Shown here one piece after another: positions 1 through 9,694 of a stretch of DNA of 44,110 bases. Position 1 is the first letter of the stretch, and each line of letters begins with the position of its first letter. Source of the stretch: a virus; the IMG/VR virus record IMGVR_UViG_3300048691_000037, positions 1 to 44,110 of that record; one strand, 5' to 3'. The position numbers and the translations under genes are program-made. A model generated the notes under the pieces. The model had not been told where the DNA came from and searched no databases. It saw only the letters and a program-made list of their open reading frames with translations.

Positions 1-600
1 GACTTAAGGAAACTAGAGAAACTTAAAGCCATATCCCCTATAGATTTAAATGCTTCCTCCCATGCTTTCATCATGTTTCTAGTTATATCATTATTAGCTG
101 GGTCTAAATGCTTAGATAGTTCGCTAACTGTATTCGCCACAGTAGACACTACCTCTGCAGCAGCTTGGTCTATGTTCATTGCCATATCACCAAATGCATT
201 AATCATATCTTGTCCACCATTTACTAGGCAAGATTCAAGTAGTGATACGAAGTCTAATGCCATTTGTCCTATATCATGGAAAGTATTTGCCCAAGCTTGT
301 AGCATATTTTTAGTGTTCTCATTATTAGCAGGATCTAAATGGTCTATTAAGCCATCTAAAGCGTCTATAGCAACACCAAATCCACGAACAGCCGCTTCAC
401 CAAGATTCATAAAGCAATCGCCTAGAGCATTAAGTACATCTTGTCCACCATTAGCCATTAATGACTCAAAGTGGTCGCCTAATCCTAATATGAAATCTCT
501 AGTCTTAACAGATACTTCGTTTAAAGCATCTAGGTAGCCTTGTGTATTCATGTTCTTAGCAGGGTCTAAATGATCCCATAATCTAGCTAAGGAATCAAGT
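1..600 (-). repeat. 231-bp tandem repeats in the tape measure, N-terminal side of the joint
   Basis: These are the remaining repeat copies, with DPA-N motifs at about 100, 331 and 562. The 231-bp spacing is kept exactly across the joint (43852 to 44083, which equals 100, then 331), which independently supports closing the contig at 43,983 bp. Confidence 0.88.
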
Positions 601-3600
601 ATCTCTCCACCTATTTCCATAGCCGCTATACCACAAGCTAGTCCTATCTCTGCCATATGTTGCACAAACTCTTTACCACCATGCTCCCAAACTGATTTTA
701 AGAATTTGCCTAAAGAATCACAGAAATGTTTAAATGAATCTATTAAGTCCGCCCATTCTGCTTTCCATCTATCGCCTAGTAAGTCCCAAGCTGCTTTAAA
801 TGGCTCTAGTATTTCATCCATAAATGCTTTCATCTTATCAGCGAATTTATCGAATGGACCTTCACCTTCAGTTAATTCTCCTACGTCTGGTATTAGTTGT
901 CCACCTTCACCTGGAGTTATATCTGTTGGGTCAAATTCTTCGCTAGAGTCAGAACCAGTATTGTCAGATAATACATTTATTTCATCAAATCCCATTAATG
1001 AACCTTTGAATTTTTCTACAGCTTCTTCAGCTTTTTCAGCAGAGTCAGCAGTTTCATCAAGAGAATCTTTTGTATCATCTATTCCACCTGTATCAATATC
1101 TGTAGAGCCAGTACCAGCACCTACATCTCCAACACTAAGAGCGCCGCCTGTCATATCAAATCCAAGTAAGTTTCCTAATGCTTTAAGTGCATTATTACAA
1201 GCTACTATTATAGTATTTAACCATTGAACTATAGGTTTTAAAACATTAGCTAAGAATATACCTAATGTGCCCATTAAACTTTGGAAGTTATTTTTTAATT
1301 GAGCAATAGCACCTAAAGGAGTATTAGCTAATGCTTCGTTTATATTACCTACATTATTAGCTATTACTTGAGCAAGGAAAGCAGCTCTTTCTTCTTCAGT
1401 TCTTAATGCTTGGAATTTTTTAATTTCTGCTTCTGATAGATATATACCAGATTGTTCTAATGGTGTTATAGTACCTTCTCTAATAGCTTCACCTATTTGT
1501 GTAGCAACTTCTTCTGCATCTTCTGGAGTAGCAAAGAAGCCACCTCTCTTAGCAGTTAAATTAGCTATAGCAGGCATTAATGTTTCAAGTGCTTTAGCAG
1601 AGTGTACATACATAGATAACTGTTCAACACCTTTAGTTAAAGCTGTTTCACTTACTACACCTAGATTAGCTTGTTCTTTTATTAATTGTCTTATAGCTGT
1701 AACAGTCTCATTTGTAGCACCCATTCTGTGTTTCATAAGTGATGTTAATTTGATTTCTGCTTGTGCTAATGTTGTTGATTGTTGTATAGCTTGTCTACCT
1801 AAGTTTATTAATCCATATATAGATCCAAAACTTAATATTTGACCCAATAAGCCTTTCAAACCTGATGTTAATTTTCCAGTTGCTTTAGATGCATCACTAG
1901 CACCTTTGTGGAAGATTTGCTTAATTTTGCCCCATAGAGTTTTACATCCATTAGCGAATTTGCTTAATGCAGCTTTAGCCTTACTTAATCCAGCTTTAAT
2001 GCCACTAGCAACTTTACCACCAAGTTTAATACCGTCAAATACTTTACTTAATGCAGGTCTAGCACTTGAAGCAAATTTAGAAATAGCACTTTTTGCTTTA
2101 CTTAAACCTGAAGCAACACTAGTATACAACTTATTAGACTTAATTCCAGTAAATGCTTTGCTTAAATGTGATTTTATTACTGATCCATAAGATTTAACAA
2201 GTGCAGAAGTTTTATTCATACCTAATTTAGCTAATCTAGGTACATAATTAAACTCTTGCCCCATTTTTCTTATTGATTTCTTCATTGGCTCTGCCATTAC
2301 ACTTCCAAATGCTTTTAGATAAGTACCTACAGATGCCATTTTAGTTTTTATTTTATTAGCTACACTTGATGCAGAATGTCCTAAAACAGTTAATGCTCTA
2401 TCTAGTTTATTTGGACCTACATTAACATTAAATGCACCTCTAAGTGCTTTTCTAATACCAGCACCTACTTTTTTACCTAATTTTGATAACAGTTCTAATT
2501 CTTTTCTATAAGCAGAGAAACCTAATGAATCGGGTCCGCCTTCTCCATATTGCACTTCTCCAGCAAGTTGTGCCCTTCTAGCATATGTTTCTAATTGAGG
2601 AGTAGACATATGTTTTGGAAAAACTTTTGCTTTATTTAGAGCTTTATTAAAATCATTGATAACATCTAATAAATCTCTAATTGCTCTTTCATCTTCTTCT
2701 AGTCCACTTGTATCTAAACCAAGTTCTGCATTACTTAGTTTTTCATCATTTAAATCTTCTCCTAATGCGTTTAAAGCACCTTTAAGTTTCTCAAATTCTT
2801 TTACAATGCTTTTTATACCATTTATACGGTCATCAAATTCAAGTTCAGGCAATGCTTTTGGTAAATCTTTAGAAAATGACCCAAATATATCTGATGTCAC
2901 TTTCTTTAACGTCTCAACATCTTTGTGTAATTTAGATGCTCTACTTTCTCCATCTTCATCTTTAAGACTTGCTTTATAATATGCATCTTTATTAGGCATA
3001 TTATTTCTATCTATTTTAAAGCCTAATATTCGACGTTGTAATAGATTTTTAAAACTATTCATGCCAGTTTCTGCTTGGGGTTTAAAAAAACTGGCTAGCA
3101 TTTCTTCTCCTGCTTTTTTAAACTTTAGACTTTGTTTTTTAGTATCATCACTAGTCTGTTCAATTTGACGTGTTAATTCCTCAGCTGCTTTTTCATGCTT
3201 ATGATATCTTTCATACTCTGGTGTTTTTTGTTCTATTTCAGATACAGGTTTATCAGAGCCATTAGGACTTCCTAATTTAAGTTGTCCTGCAATCATTGCA
3301 GAAGCTAAAGCCTCTTTAATCTTAGTTCCTGTACTCTTAGCATATGAAGCTAAATCATCAAGTTGATCTTCGCATGGTGTTAAGTTTAATATACCTTTAT
3401 CATTATTATCTACACTTGATTTTATATCTTCTTTGATTTCATTAAGTTCCTTAGAAATAGATTTAGGCTTTTCTAATTTAAGTTTTCCTAATTTAACCTT
3501 CCCTGAAGTTATTGCAGTAGTTAAGGCTTTTTTTACTTCAGCACCAGTATCTTTAGCGTGTGGAACTAAGTTATCAAGTTGTTCTTCATATGTATCATCA

Positions 3601-6600
3601 ACTTCATCTGCATTACTTATTGAAGACTTTTTAAAACTTTTAATACCTTTAGTTGGTATTTTTGTATTACCAATTAGTTTAGTAATATTTTCATTCAAGT
3701 CGTCAATTGCTATGATTAGCATATCTATATTTGCATTTAGTTCTTCTAGTACCTGTGTAAGCCCTCCATCTGGATCTATAGTCATAGCTAATTCATTTTT
3801 ATTCGTGAAATCAAAATTGTTTTTAGATTGTTTTTTACCTTGTGTTAAAGGCTGTCCAACTTTACGTATATTCTTCTTGTCTTTTTGCTGTTGTTTGATT
3901 TCATTAGCTGTTTGTTCTAAATCATTAGATAGTTCTTTAAAAGTTTTACTAACTGCGTCAGCTACTGTTTCTGTATCTTTGGTAACTTGTTTTTTAGCTG
4001 CTTCTAAATTAGTAAAATCAAAGTTGTTTTGAACTTGTTTTAAATCACTAAGTTTTGAAGCTGTATTTTTATCAGTTTTGCCTCTTACATTAGCTTTGGC
4101 AAACTTACTTTGCATTTCTTTTAGTTTCTTCTCTGCATCAGAAGAATCTATTGTTAATGCTAATTCATCAGAGCCATTTCTTGATTTACCAAATAAAGCT
4201 TTTTTAATCTTTTCTCCAGCTTTTTTAGCATATTCTATTAATGCATTAACTTCTTTTCTGAATGATGGTAAGAAACCTAATGAATCAGGGCCACCTTCAC
4301 CAAATGATACATTCCCTGCATCTCTAATTGCTCTAGCTTGTGTTTTTAATGCTTCATTATCTATTCCTTTATTACTAGCACCTTTTTGAATTTTAGATAA
4401 TCTATTTCTTGATTGTTGTAAAGATGTTAGTCTATCTTGTAGTTTCTTAATAGCAGATGTATCAAAATTTGCGTCTGATACAGACTCAGCTAACTTTTTA
4501 ATATCTCTATTTAAATGTGATAAGTCTGTTCTGCTTAATTGTCTTAATATTTCTTCACATGCATCTAAATCATCAAGTCCACCTAATAACCCTTTACCAT
4601 CTACTTTATCTAAATTATTAAAGACATCACTTGCACTATCTAATAACTTAACAACTTCTAATAAATCATCAGCAGCTTCGTCTAGTCTAGATTTTAGTTT
4701 CTCTACATCTGCCGTAAACTTCTCTAATCTTGGATTTTTTGTAAATGCTCCTACTTCTCCAGCATTAGCATCTAATATAGTACTCATTTGCTTTCTATGG
4801 TAGTCTTCCATACCATTTTCAGCATTAAGGTCTGGAGTTATTTTTGATAAATCAGAGATTAATTTTTTAGTTTTAGTTGTATCTACATCTAACTCTATTT
4901 TAGGCTTATTTAATAACTTATCAAGTATTTCTTGCTCATTTTCTGTAAATACATATGATGGTCCTTGTTTCTTTGTATCTTTTATAGGGTTATTCTTAGA
5001 ACCAGGCATAGCAACACTTGATTTAAGTGGCCCTATATGGTCAATCATTTTGCTTATGCTTTGTTGTGCTTGTGATAATCTAGGGTCTTTGCTATTAAAG
5101 TCTGGATTTATTTTAGATAAATCAGATATTAGCTTTTTAGTTTCAGTTAAAGTTTTATTAACTTTAGTTATATCTTCTTCTACATTATCTACATCTTTCC
5201 ACTCAACATCAATTATAGCACTCTCTGGTATCTGTGGTTTTTCTTCTGGATTAACTTCATTCCATTCAAATTCTATATTTTCTACACTATCAGGGAATTC
5301 AGGGCGAGAACCATTAATATCTTGCCACTCTAAAGCAGGTAAACCAACAGGTGCTTGTGGTTTAGTGAAGTTTTGTATCTCACTTATTAATGCTCTTATT
5401 CCTGGAGTCATTTGATTTAATACATCTCTAGCAAATTCAAAGCCCTTAGCTATTTGAGGAGATAATGAAGTTAAATCTTTTGAACCTTCTAAAACGCCAT
5501 TTAAAGCAATTTCTAAAAAGTTTGCTTGTTCTACAGCTTCATTTATACCTATAGGTGTTTGATGGAAGGCTTCATTTAATTCTTGTGCCATATCCATTAA
5601 AGATGCAACTTGTCTATGTAGTTCATTAACCATAAATTCACTAGCATCGTAATCTTCTGCAGGCTCATTAAGTCTTGGAATACGGCTTTGTTTACGAATA
5701 TTATGTGTATCTTTAAATGCTTGTGTCATAGCATCTACTTGAGATGTATCAAGTTTACCTGAGCCAAATATATCAAAATTAGCTGTATTTTTTAAGACAT
5801 TTTTCTCAAGGTCTAATACTCTATAGCTAACCTCTATGATATTTTGTAATTGTTTAGATACTTGAGTAGGTATAATCCCTGGGTTTACAACTTCGCCTGT
5901 AAAATATTCTTTATTTCTATTTGCGCTTGTATTTCTATTTATACTAGCGCCTGGCTTGTTATTTGATTTTACTATTTCATTACCATAAGAGCCAGTTCCT
6001 AATCTTTTAATATTGATAGATTTACTAATATCGTCCATAAATCTATTGTATCTATTTGTTGCTTTAACTGATTGTTTTAATGCTTCTTGTAAAGCTTTAA
6101 GAAATGCCCCTGTATCTGTAACTTCACCTAATATGAAGTTTACTTTGTGGTTAAGTTGCTCAAGAGTGAAAAATAAACCTGAATCAACTTTATAATAATT
6201 AATAGGTCTTCCATCTGAATGTGTACCCATTTGGATTTTTTTCTTAGGTTTCGCTTTAGTTTCTGGTGGAATTGCTGCTGGAAGATTTTCTTCTACTTCT
6301 TGTGGTTGTTGCTGAGGTCTTCTTACTTTATAGCCACCTTTTTTATTTAATGATTTACTTAAACCATTAATAGCTTTAACTACATCGTCATTATTGGTAT
6401 TAATATTTATACCTTTAATAGCTGAAGTTAATTTATTGCCTAAATTATCTATAGCGTGTTCTAAACGTGTAGTATTAGCATTATTATTAGCTATTACTGC
6501 ATTTGTAGATTTGATTATCATAGCACCTATGTATTGACCAGAAGATATACTAGATGCTGCATTTGAACCTGATGAACCAGTAGCAGATCCAGATATAGAA

Positions 6601-7013
6601 GTCTTACTTGTAACACGGATATTACCATTGATATTAAGTGCCGCATTTAATTCACGTCTAATATCATTACAAGCACTTCTTACTGTTTGTCTAGCTTGAT
6701 TCATTGCAGATGTTATATTAGAATTAAACTTAGTAAAGCTAACATCAAATGCTTTGTTTAACGACTTAGTGATATCTTTAGACATAGCCTCGAATTCTTT
6801 AGTTGTATCTTTTCTAGATTTCTTAACTAGGTTAAGAGTTGTTTTATTAATAGAAGTTAAACCGCTTTTAATGATTTTATTATTATCAGCCATAAGCTTT
6901 TTAGTAGCTTTAGGTCCTAATGCCTTATCTATGCCTTTAGTAACAGTTTTAAGCTGCTTATTAAGGTCGTCTAACTCAATACTAATCTTAATCTGTAATT
7001 CATCTAAATTCAT
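1..7013 (-). CDS. Tail tape measure protein, N-terminal part (continues across the contig joint into 41409-44110)
   Basis: This is the scaffold that sets tail length and is threaded through the tail tube. The start is ATG at 7013 behind AGAAAGGAG. The frame is open to base 1 and continues in frame at 43983, ending in TAA at 41409; joined, it is 9588 nt or 3195 aa. The first ~1700 residues are charged and coiled-coil-like, with duplicated blocks: GEGGPDSLGF occurs twice, followed each time by a related R-K-E stretch, and KKLISDLSKI occurs twice. A conserved tape-measure core rich in A, G and L follows (around 1550-1870), then an acidic linker (900-1130), then 77-residue repeats that run across the joint. 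No cell-wall hydrolase motif was recognised. It lies directly after the tail chaperones, as expected. Function is confident; the internal domain borders are rough. Confidence 0.93.
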   Translation of the reverse strand, partial: MNLDELQIKISIELDDLNKQLKTVTKGIDKALGPKATKKLMADNNKIIKSGLTSINKTTLNLVKKSRKDTTKEFEAMSKDITKSLNKAFDVSFTKFNSNITSAMNQARQTVRSACNDIRRELNAALNINGNIRVTSKTSISGSATGSSGSNAASSISSGQYIGAMIIKSTNAVIANNNANTTRLEHAIDNLGNKLTSAIKGININTNNDDVVKAINGLSKSLNKKGGYKVRRPQQQPQEVEENLPAAIPPETKAKPKKKIQMGTHSDGRPINYYKVDSGLFFTLEQLNHKVNFILGEVTDTGAFLKALQEALKQSVKATNRYNRFMDDISKSINIKRLGTGSYGNEIVKSNNKPGASINRNTSANRNKEYFTGEVVNPGIIPTQVSKQLQNIIEVSYRVLDLEKNVLKNTANFDIFGSGKLDTSQVDAMTQAFKDTHNIRKQSRIPRLNEPAEDYDASEFMVNELHRQVASLMDMAQELNEAFHQTPIGINEAVEQANFLEIALNGVLEGSKDLTSLSPQIAKGFEFARDVLNQMTPGIRALISEIQNFTKPQAPVGLPALEWQDINGSRPEFPDSVENIEFEWNEVNPEEKPQIPESAIIDVEWKDVDNVEEDITKVNKTLTETKKLISDLSKINPDFNSKDPRLSQAQQSISKMIDHIGPLKSSVAMPGSKNNPIKDTKKQGPSYVFTENEQEILDKLLNKPKIELDVDTTKTKKLISDLSKITPDLNAENGMEDYHRKQMSTILDANAGEVGAFTKNPRLEKFTADVEKLKSRLDEAADDLLEVVKLLDSASDVFNNLDKVDGKGLLGGLDDLDACEEILRQLSRTDLSHLNRDIKKLAESVSDANFDTSAIKKLQDRLTSLQQSRNRLSKIQKGASNKGIDNEALKTQARAIRDAGNVSFGEGGPDSLGFLPSFRKEVNALIEYAKKAGEKIKKALFGKSRNGSDELALTIDSSDAEKKLKEMQSKFAKANVRGKTDKNTASKLSDLKQVQNNFDFTNLEAAKKQVTKDTETVADAVSKTFKELSNDLEQTANEIKQQQKDKKNIRKVGQPLTQGKKQSKNNFDFTNKNELAMTIDPDGGLTQVLEELNANIDMLIIAIDDLNENITKLIGNTKIPTKGIKSFKKSSISNADEVDDTYEEQLDNLVPHAKDTGAEVKKALTTAITSGKVKLGKLKLEKPKSISKELNEIKEDIKSSVDNNDKGILNLTPCEDQLDDLASYAKSTGTKIKEALASAMIAGQLKLGSPNGSDKPVSEIEQKTPEYERYHKHEKAAEELTRQIEQTSDDTKKQSLKFKKAGEEMLASFFKPQAETGMNSFKNLLQRRILGFKIDRNNMPNKDAYYKASLKDEDGESRASKLHKDVETLKKVTSDIFGSFSKDLPKALPELEFDDRINGIKSIVKEFEKLKGALNALGEDLNDEKLSNAELGLDTSGLEEDERAIRDLLDVINDFNKALNKAKVFPKHMSTPQLETYARRAQLAGEVQYGEGGPDSLGFSAYRKELELLSKLGKKVGAGIRKALRGAFNVNVGPNKLDRALTVLGHSASSVANKIKTKMASVGTYLKAFGSVMAEPMKKSIRKMGQEFNYVPRLAKLGMNKTSALVKSYGSVIKSHLSKAFTGIKSNKLYTSVASGLSKAKSAISKFASSARPALSKVFDGIKLGGKVASGIKAGLSKAKAALSKFANGCKTLWGKIKQIFHKGASDASKATGKLTSGLKGLLGQILSFGSIYGLINLGRQAIQQSTTLAQAEIKLTSLMKHRMGATNETVTAIRQLIKEQANLGVVSETALTKGVEQLSMYVHSAKALETLMPAIANLTAKRGGFFATPEDAEEVATQIGEAIREGTITPLEQSGIYLSEAEIKKFQALRTEEERAAFLAQVIANNVGNINEALANTPLGAIAQLKNNFQSLMGTLGIFLANVLKPIVQWLNTIIVACNNALKALGNLLGFDMTGGALSVGDVGAGTGSTDIDTGGIDDTKDSLDETADSAEKAEEAVEKFKGSLMGFDEINVLSDNTGSDSSEEFDPTDITPGEGGQLIPDVGELTEGEGPFDKFADKMKAFMDEILEPFKAAWDLLGDRWKAEWADLIDSFKHFCDSLGKFLKSVWEHGGKEFVQHMAEIGLACGIAAMEIGGEILDSLARLWDHLDPAKNMNTQGYLDALNEVSVKTRDFILGLGDHFESLMANGGQDVLNALGDCFMNLGEAAVRGFGVAIDALDGLIDHLDPANNENTKNMLQAWANTFHDIGQMALDFVSLLESCLVNGGQDMINAFGDMAMNIDQAAAEVVSTVANTVSELSKHLDPANNDITRNMMKAWEEAFKSIGDMALSFSSFLK

Positions 7014-7115
7014 TGTGTATCTCCTTTCTATGTATTAGTTTTGGGTGTTTTATAGTGGAAAAATGGTTAAAGCCTTGTAATACCAACGCCTCTGTTTGTT
7101 CCAAACAGCGTCGGC

Positions 7116-7155
7116 CCAGTAATAAATACATTATTATATATGTATTATTTACTGG
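7116..7155. repeat. AT-rich palindrome, copy 1 (shares a 22-bp core with 24019-24072)
   Basis: The outer arms CCAGTAA and TTACTGG are perfectly complementary and the inner arms nearly so, giving a 15-bp arm with two mismatches around a short AT loop. The 22 bp at 7125-7146 are identical to 24035-24056. It lies in the 289-bp gap between the chaperone and tape-measure genes. A separate 7-bp hairpin (CTGTTTG/CAAACAG, loop TTC) sits beside it at 7092-7108. Function unknown. Confidence 0.8.
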
Positions 7156-7260
7156 TTTGTGGATGTTTAAATAAGCTAGGATCCAGTCATATCAATGTCT
7201 TTATTGATCTTATCGCACACTTTTTCCCAAGTTTTAAACATACACATGATTTGTAATAAT

Positions 7261-7305
7261 AAAAATGGGCCAATATACTTTGTTTAATAGTACATTGACC
7301 CATTA
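7261..7305 (-). terminator. Likely terminator after the tail chaperone genes
   Basis: On the minus strand AATGGGTCAATGTAC pairs with GTATATTGGCCCATT over 15 bp, followed by TTTATTATT. The two imperfect positions are G-U pairs on the minus strand but A-C mismatches on the plus strand, so the minus-strand RNA is the selected one. It overlaps the chaperone stop codon and would separate chaperone and tape-measure transcription, at least partly. Confidence 0.7.
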
Positions 7306-8115
7306 TTTTTGTTCTTCAATTTTAATTCCATACAATTCTTCTATTTCTTTAATTTGTTGTTTAGCATTATGATGTTCAGTATATTCTATCATTCTAGCCT
7401 TCATCTTCATTGCTTCCATATTTATTAATTCTTCTTCGCTAGGTGCTTCAAATATACTAGGATATGCTTCATGTATTTCAGGAAATTTACCGTCAGAACT
7501 AAATAAACGTGATACAGATATACCTATTAAGTTAGACAGTTGATAATCAAAGAATGCCCTATCTTGTCTTTCTCTTAATAGTCTGTTGGAGTATGCTTTC
7601 ATGTATCTTAGCATCTCACCATATGTACTATTCCAGAAGAATTCTTCAGTTATTCCAGCTTCTAAACATTTGATTAGTAATCTTTTAAATCTGGTTTCCA
7701 AAGTAATATCTTCTTCTAATACATCTTCATTGGGAGATTCATTATTAGCATCTTCTTCTTTATCATTGACTACCTCGTCATAGTAATCGTTATCACCGCT
7801 TATAAATCCCATATCTACAAATAGTCTGATAAGAGTGTTTAAAAAAGACCCAATATCACCTACATTTTCTATATAATCATCAAAGATATCATATGCATCA
7901 TCAATAGTGTATTTTGTTTCCCCGCCCTGTAATGACACATAAAGTATGTATACTAGGTCTTCCAAACTAATTCCATAAGCATTATAAATTGCTGCCTTTT
8001 GTAATATATCTAATGGAGACTCACCTAATAGACGTTCTAATTGCACCACATCAATAAGAGTTAATCTTAAATTGTATATGTGGCAATCATCTATTTTTAG
8101 TTGTGAATATAACAT
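7303..8115 (-). CDS. Tail assembly chaperone, long form (gpGT-like, with its own G-like domain)
   Basis: This 270-aa protein should coat the tape measure and deliver it during tail-tube polymerisation. Residues 1-110 are clearly homologous to the whole upstream chaperone (8115-8462): both have a leucine-rich start, then LE(R/K)-LG-SPL-IL and a late GFISG or SGYI motif. After an acidic linker of D, E and N (about 110-135) comes a separate helical T-like domain. The start codon overlaps the upstream stop as TAATG, so it is translated by coupling. Siphophages usually make this fusion by a -1 frameshift; here it is an independent gene. The T assignment rests on position and architecture. Confidence 0.75.
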   Translation of the reverse strand: MLYSQLKIDDCHIYNLRLTLIDVVQLERLLGESPLDILQKAAIYNAYGISLEDLVYILYVSLQGGETKYTIDDAYDIFDDYIENVGDIGSFLNTLIRLFVDMGFISGDNDYYDEVVNDKEEDANNESPNEDVLEEDITLETRFKRLLIKCLEAGITEEFFWNSTYGEMLRYMKAYSNRLLRERQDRAFFDYQLSNLIGISVSRLFSSDGKFPEIHEAYPSIFEAPSEEELINMEAMKMKARMIEYTEHHNAKQQIKEIEELYGIKIEEQK

Positions 8116-8462
8116 TATTTAGCTTTCTTTTTGTTTTTTGGTTCATCCATTTTTATATATCCACTAACTGATAAAACATCTATTACTACAGGTATTAATT
8201 CCATCATTGTATTTCCTGCTTCTATAAATTCATCATATAAGTCATAAACAGCTTCCATACTATATCCATGTTCATATTGTTGTAAAGCTGCCCATAATAT
8301 TATTAACATATCATTTATTGATGGTAATGCTCCTTCTTGTGCATCCATTAGTATATTAAGTGGACTTCTTCCTAAAGCTTTTTCTAATGCTACTACTTGT
8401 CTAGTTTTCATTCCTAATTTTAAAACTTTTTCTCCGACTTTTAATTCAACAAAATTTTTCAT
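8115..8462 (-). CDS. Tail assembly chaperone, short form (gpG-like)
   Basis: This 115-aa helical protein lies directly after the tail tube gene, the standard place for the gpG-type chaperone. It opens with a small beta-like segment (VELKVGEKVLKLG), followed by LEKALGRSPLNIL and helices ending in SGYI and a basic KNKKKAK tail. The start follows AAGGAGCGG. The first half of the next gene is a diverged copy of it. Confidence 0.75.
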   Translation of the reverse strand: MKNFVELKVGEKVLKLGMKTRQVVALEKALGRSPLNILMDAQEGALPSINDMLIILWAALQQYEHGYSMEAVYDLYDEFIEAGNTMMELIPVVIDVLSVSGYIKMDEPKNKKKAK

Positions 8463-8506
8463 TTCTTGTTTCCGCTCCTTATGTATTATTTTAGTTTTAT
8501 TAGATT

Positions 8507-8531
8507 AAGGAGCCATTAATTGTGGCTCCTT
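8507..8531 (-). terminator. Hairpin after the tail tube gene
   Basis: AAGGAGCCA and TGGCTCCTT form a perfect 9-bp stem with a 7-nt loop, 20 bp after the tail tube stop. The following TTAATCTAAT is a weak U-tract, so this may be a partial terminator or an mRNA 3'-end stabiliser for the highly expressed tube gene. Confidence 0.55.
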
Positions 8532-8551
8532 GTTTATTTAATTAATAAAGA

Positions 8552-8941
8552 TTAAGCATTGTAAGTTATTTCAGATTGTAAAGCTACTGACATAGCGAAA
8601 GTTATTACAGCGTTAACTCCAACACCTAATATTCTTACAGATATATCACCTTCAAAAGAGAATGTAGCCCCATCTGGGAATTTAACTGAACATTCTTGTA
8701 CTCCTTTTCCTTCCATTGCAGCTAATTTAGCATAGTTTCCATCTGCTCCTGATTCATATATAAAAGTGAACTCTAAGTCTCCGAAGTCTTTAACACCATT
8801 TATATATTGTCTATATTCATCTGCTAAAGTAGTTACATCTAGTTTTTCAGGAGTTGCTCCCATATCTGGTATATCAGTTAATCCTGCTATAACTGCTCCA
8901 CCTACTGTTAATTCTATTCCTATTGAACTATGTTTTGCCAT
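8552..8941 (-). CDS. Major tail (tube) protein
   Basis: This 129-aa beta-rich protein polymerises into the tail tube. It starts after AAAGGATG with MAKHSSIGIEL and carries repeated Gly-containing beta-turn segments and the V/I-rich strands typical of small siphophage tube proteins of the TP901-1/SPP1 kind. Its size and its place between the tail terminator and the chaperones agree. The stop is TAA, followed by a hairpin. Confidence 0.8.
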   Translation of the reverse strand: MAKHSSIGIELTVGGAVIAGLTDIPDMGATPEKLDVTTLADEYRQYINGVKDFGDLEFTFIYESGADGNYAKLAAMEGKGVQECSVKFPDGATFSFEGDISVRILGVGVNAVITFAMSVALQSEITYNA

Positions 8942-8975
8942 TGTCTATTCATCCTTTCGTTTTAAGTCTCGTGGA

Positions 8976-9335
8976 CTAATTATTATATATTTCACCCTTA
9001 TGATTTATTATTGCTTTGAATCTTAATGTCTTGCTATAGTACCCATCAGAGTACATATCTGGACTTGTATAGTCCTTATTAAATCCTACATTTCTTAATG
9101 CTCTATCTATCATATCAATGATAGCAAATATATCTGTAGGATTTTGAGAGTAAACAGTGAAGTTATATGCAATATTAGCGTATTCATTACCTAAAACAAA
9201 AGCATAGTCACTATTTACTACTTCATTGTAGACTACGCATGGAAATTCTGCGTTTTTAGGAGGATTCATATAATAACAATTCATTCTAGTCGTTTTCTTT
9301 ATCAAGTCCACTATGTCCTTGCGTATATCTATCAT
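8976..9335 (-). CDS. Tail terminator / tail completion protein (putative)
   Basis: This 119-aa protein starts after AAAGGAGGCAAATAACA. The N-terminal helix (IRKDIVDLIKKT), a PCVVYNE strand and the later alternating strand/helix pattern fit the gpU-like or DUF3168-like proteins that cap the tail tube. The assignment relies mainly on gene order, between the HK97 gp10-like gene and the tube gene. Confidence 0.6.
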   Translation of the reverse strand: MIDIRKDIVDLIKKTTRMNCYYMNPPKNAEFPCVVYNEVVNSDYAFVLGNEYANIAYNFTVYSQNPTDIFAIIDMIDRALRNVGFNKDYTSPDMYSDGYYSKTLRFKAIINHKGEIYNN

Positions 9336-9337
9336 TG

Positions 9338-9694
9338 TTATTTGCCTCCTTTGTTTATAGAATCTATTAATCTTTGTTTAAAGAAATCTTTATTTTCTTG
9401 ATAAGCAGGATACATAAAAGGTTGTGGTGGCATAAATCTAGTGCCTAATTCAACGAATGGAGCATAGTCCATATCGCTATACACATATCCAGTATGCTTA
9501 TACTTTTCATTATCAAATCTTGTATCTATTGAATCTCTTAAATCTCCATCATCTACTGGTGATAATTGTTTAGCTTGTGCTTTTATTAGATTGCACCCAT
9601 CTTCTAAAATAGACTCAGAAGACTTATCTATATTATTAATAAGCTCCATTAACTGCTTTTCTAACTTTGAAGTATCACAACTTAGCTTAATCAT
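9338..9694 (-). CDS. HK97 gp10-like head-tail joining protein
   Basis: This 118-aa protein has the recognisable HK97-gp10 pattern: an N-terminal helix, AKQLSPVDDGDLRDSI, a GYVYSDMDYAPFVELGTRFMPPQPF segment, and a C-terminal PAY helix. Family members join the head-closure complex to the tail. Its start overlaps the end of the upstream gene by 8 nt, showing translational coupling. Confidence 0.8.
   Translation of the reverse strand: MIKLSCDTSKLEKQLMELINNIDKSSESILEDGCNLIKAQAKQLSPVDDGDLRDSIDTRFDNEKYKHTGYVYSDMDYAPFVELGTRFMPPQPFMYPAYQENKDFFKQRLIDSINKGGK

Noticed and set aside
73-7038. Series of plus-strand open frames opposite the tape measure
   Set aside because: All lie in one phase antisense to the long minus-strand gene, lack ribosome sites and have low-complexity Ser/Leu-rich translations; they are shadows of codon bias.
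7176-7247. 23-aa micro-ORF (MCMFKTWEKV...) between chaperone and tape measure
   Set aside because: No Shine-Dalgarno site and it overlaps a hairpin (ATCAAT/ATTGAT); insufficient evidence for coding.
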